In this document: piece by piece, positions 63,834 through 64,000 of the stretch
How positions within the stretch are numbered: the first letter of the stretch is position 1
Layout of the letters: each line of letters begins with the position of its first letter
Origin: Methanosarcina sp. UBA5
GTDB taxonomy: Archaea > Halobacteriota > Methanosarcinia > Methanosarcinales > Methanosarcinaceae
Assembly: GCF_002505485.1 (NCBI RefSeq)
Contig: NZ_DAVG01000062.1
Coordinates: forward strand, 3,310-67,309
Direction: 5' to 3'
Length of the DNA: 64,000 nt
The notes under the pieces: model-generated
What the model was told of the DNA's origin: nothing
Seen by the model: the letters and a program-made list of their open reading frames with translations, nothing else
Database searches by the model: none
Made by a program: the position numbers and the translations under genes

Positions 63834-64000
63834 ATGAAAAAGATTCGAATAGGAATGTTTACTTGGGAAAGTTTGTATTCGATACGTGTAGGAGGGATTT
63901 CACCTCATGTATCCGAGCTCTCTGATGCTCTTGCAGCAGAGGGGCATGAGGTCCACCTGTTTACACGAGACTGTGAAAATAAAGATGAGATAATAAATGG
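63834..64000 (+). CDS. GT4 glycosyltransferase, truncated by window end
   Basis: Only 55 codons are visible. It begins MKKIRIGMFTWESLYSIRVG, continuing GISPHVSELSDALAAEGHEV, the GT4 donor loop and first helix. It is close in form to ADP-glucose-dependent or mannosyl enzymes, but more sequence is needed. GTGAG lies just before the ATG. Confidence 0.8.
   Translation, partial: MKKIRIGMFTWESLYSIRVGGISPHVSELSDALAAEGHEVHLFTRDCENKDEIIN

Overview
The window looks like chromosomal DNA of a Methanosarcina-type methanogenic archaeon. It carries a complete coenzyme F430 set (cfbA, cfbE, cfbD, cfbC, cfbB), archaeal STT3/AglB, an archaeal Mre11-Rad50 pair, a two-repeat tRNA-intron endonuclease, TTG/GTG starts with G-rich ribosome sites, and long AT-rich spacers. 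All identifications are by reading the sequence; no database search was run.

Layout. (1) 1-10113, minus strand: a surface-polysaccharide operon with four GT4 glycosyltransferases, a Wzm/Wzt-type ABC exporter whose ATPase has a C-terminal sugar-recognition-like domain, and an 1103-residue protein with three methyltransferase domains and a coiled coil. Divergent from it is the oligosaccharyltransferase aglB (10741-13266). (2) 13.4-20.7 kb: housekeeping genes (TrkA-N/DHH protein, NAD(P)HX repair, moaC, PRPP synthetase), a Cys-cluster disordered protein and a CDIN1-like (TPD motif) nuclease. (3) 20.8-26.1 kb: mre11-rad50, then an AT-rich HEPN-like gene. (4) 27.6-32 kb: small accessory genes, a gene broken by TGA, a DJ-1/PfpI protein, a Gly-Tyr secreted protein, a tiny membrane protein with a decayed copy beside it, and a PHP phosphoesterase. 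(5) 32.3-35.2 kb: hflX, a DUF2209-like gene and endA. (6) 35.5-41.4 kb: the F430 cluster. (7) 41.6-58.9 kb: loosely packed accessory DNA with many small proteins behind GGGGGA-type ribosome sites, an antiporter, a cupin, an Acg-like nitroreductase, AlkD, GNAT, a UbiA-family prenyltransferase interrupted by an in-frame TAG, gene remnants, and scattered single copies resembling a Methanosarcina CRISPR repeat without a cas gene. (8) 59.2-64 kb: a lone ABC ATPase, a glycogen-synthase-like glycosyltransferase, a galT-like gene and the start of another GT4 glycosyltransferase.

How the parts fit. The two ends handle sugar polymers: export and capping of a surface glycan on the left, storage or nucleotide-sugar metabolism on the right. 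AglB may use related lipid-linked sugars. The F430 cluster encodes the whole route from sirohydrochlorin to F430. The most unusual items are the three-methyltransferase coiled-coil protein beside Wzm/Wzt, which is arranged like a WbdD-type chain-terminating ruler; the TAG-interrupted prenyltransferase, which may be a pyrrolysine readthrough or a nonsense allele; and the scattered, decaying CRISPR-like repeats around 50-56.5 kb.
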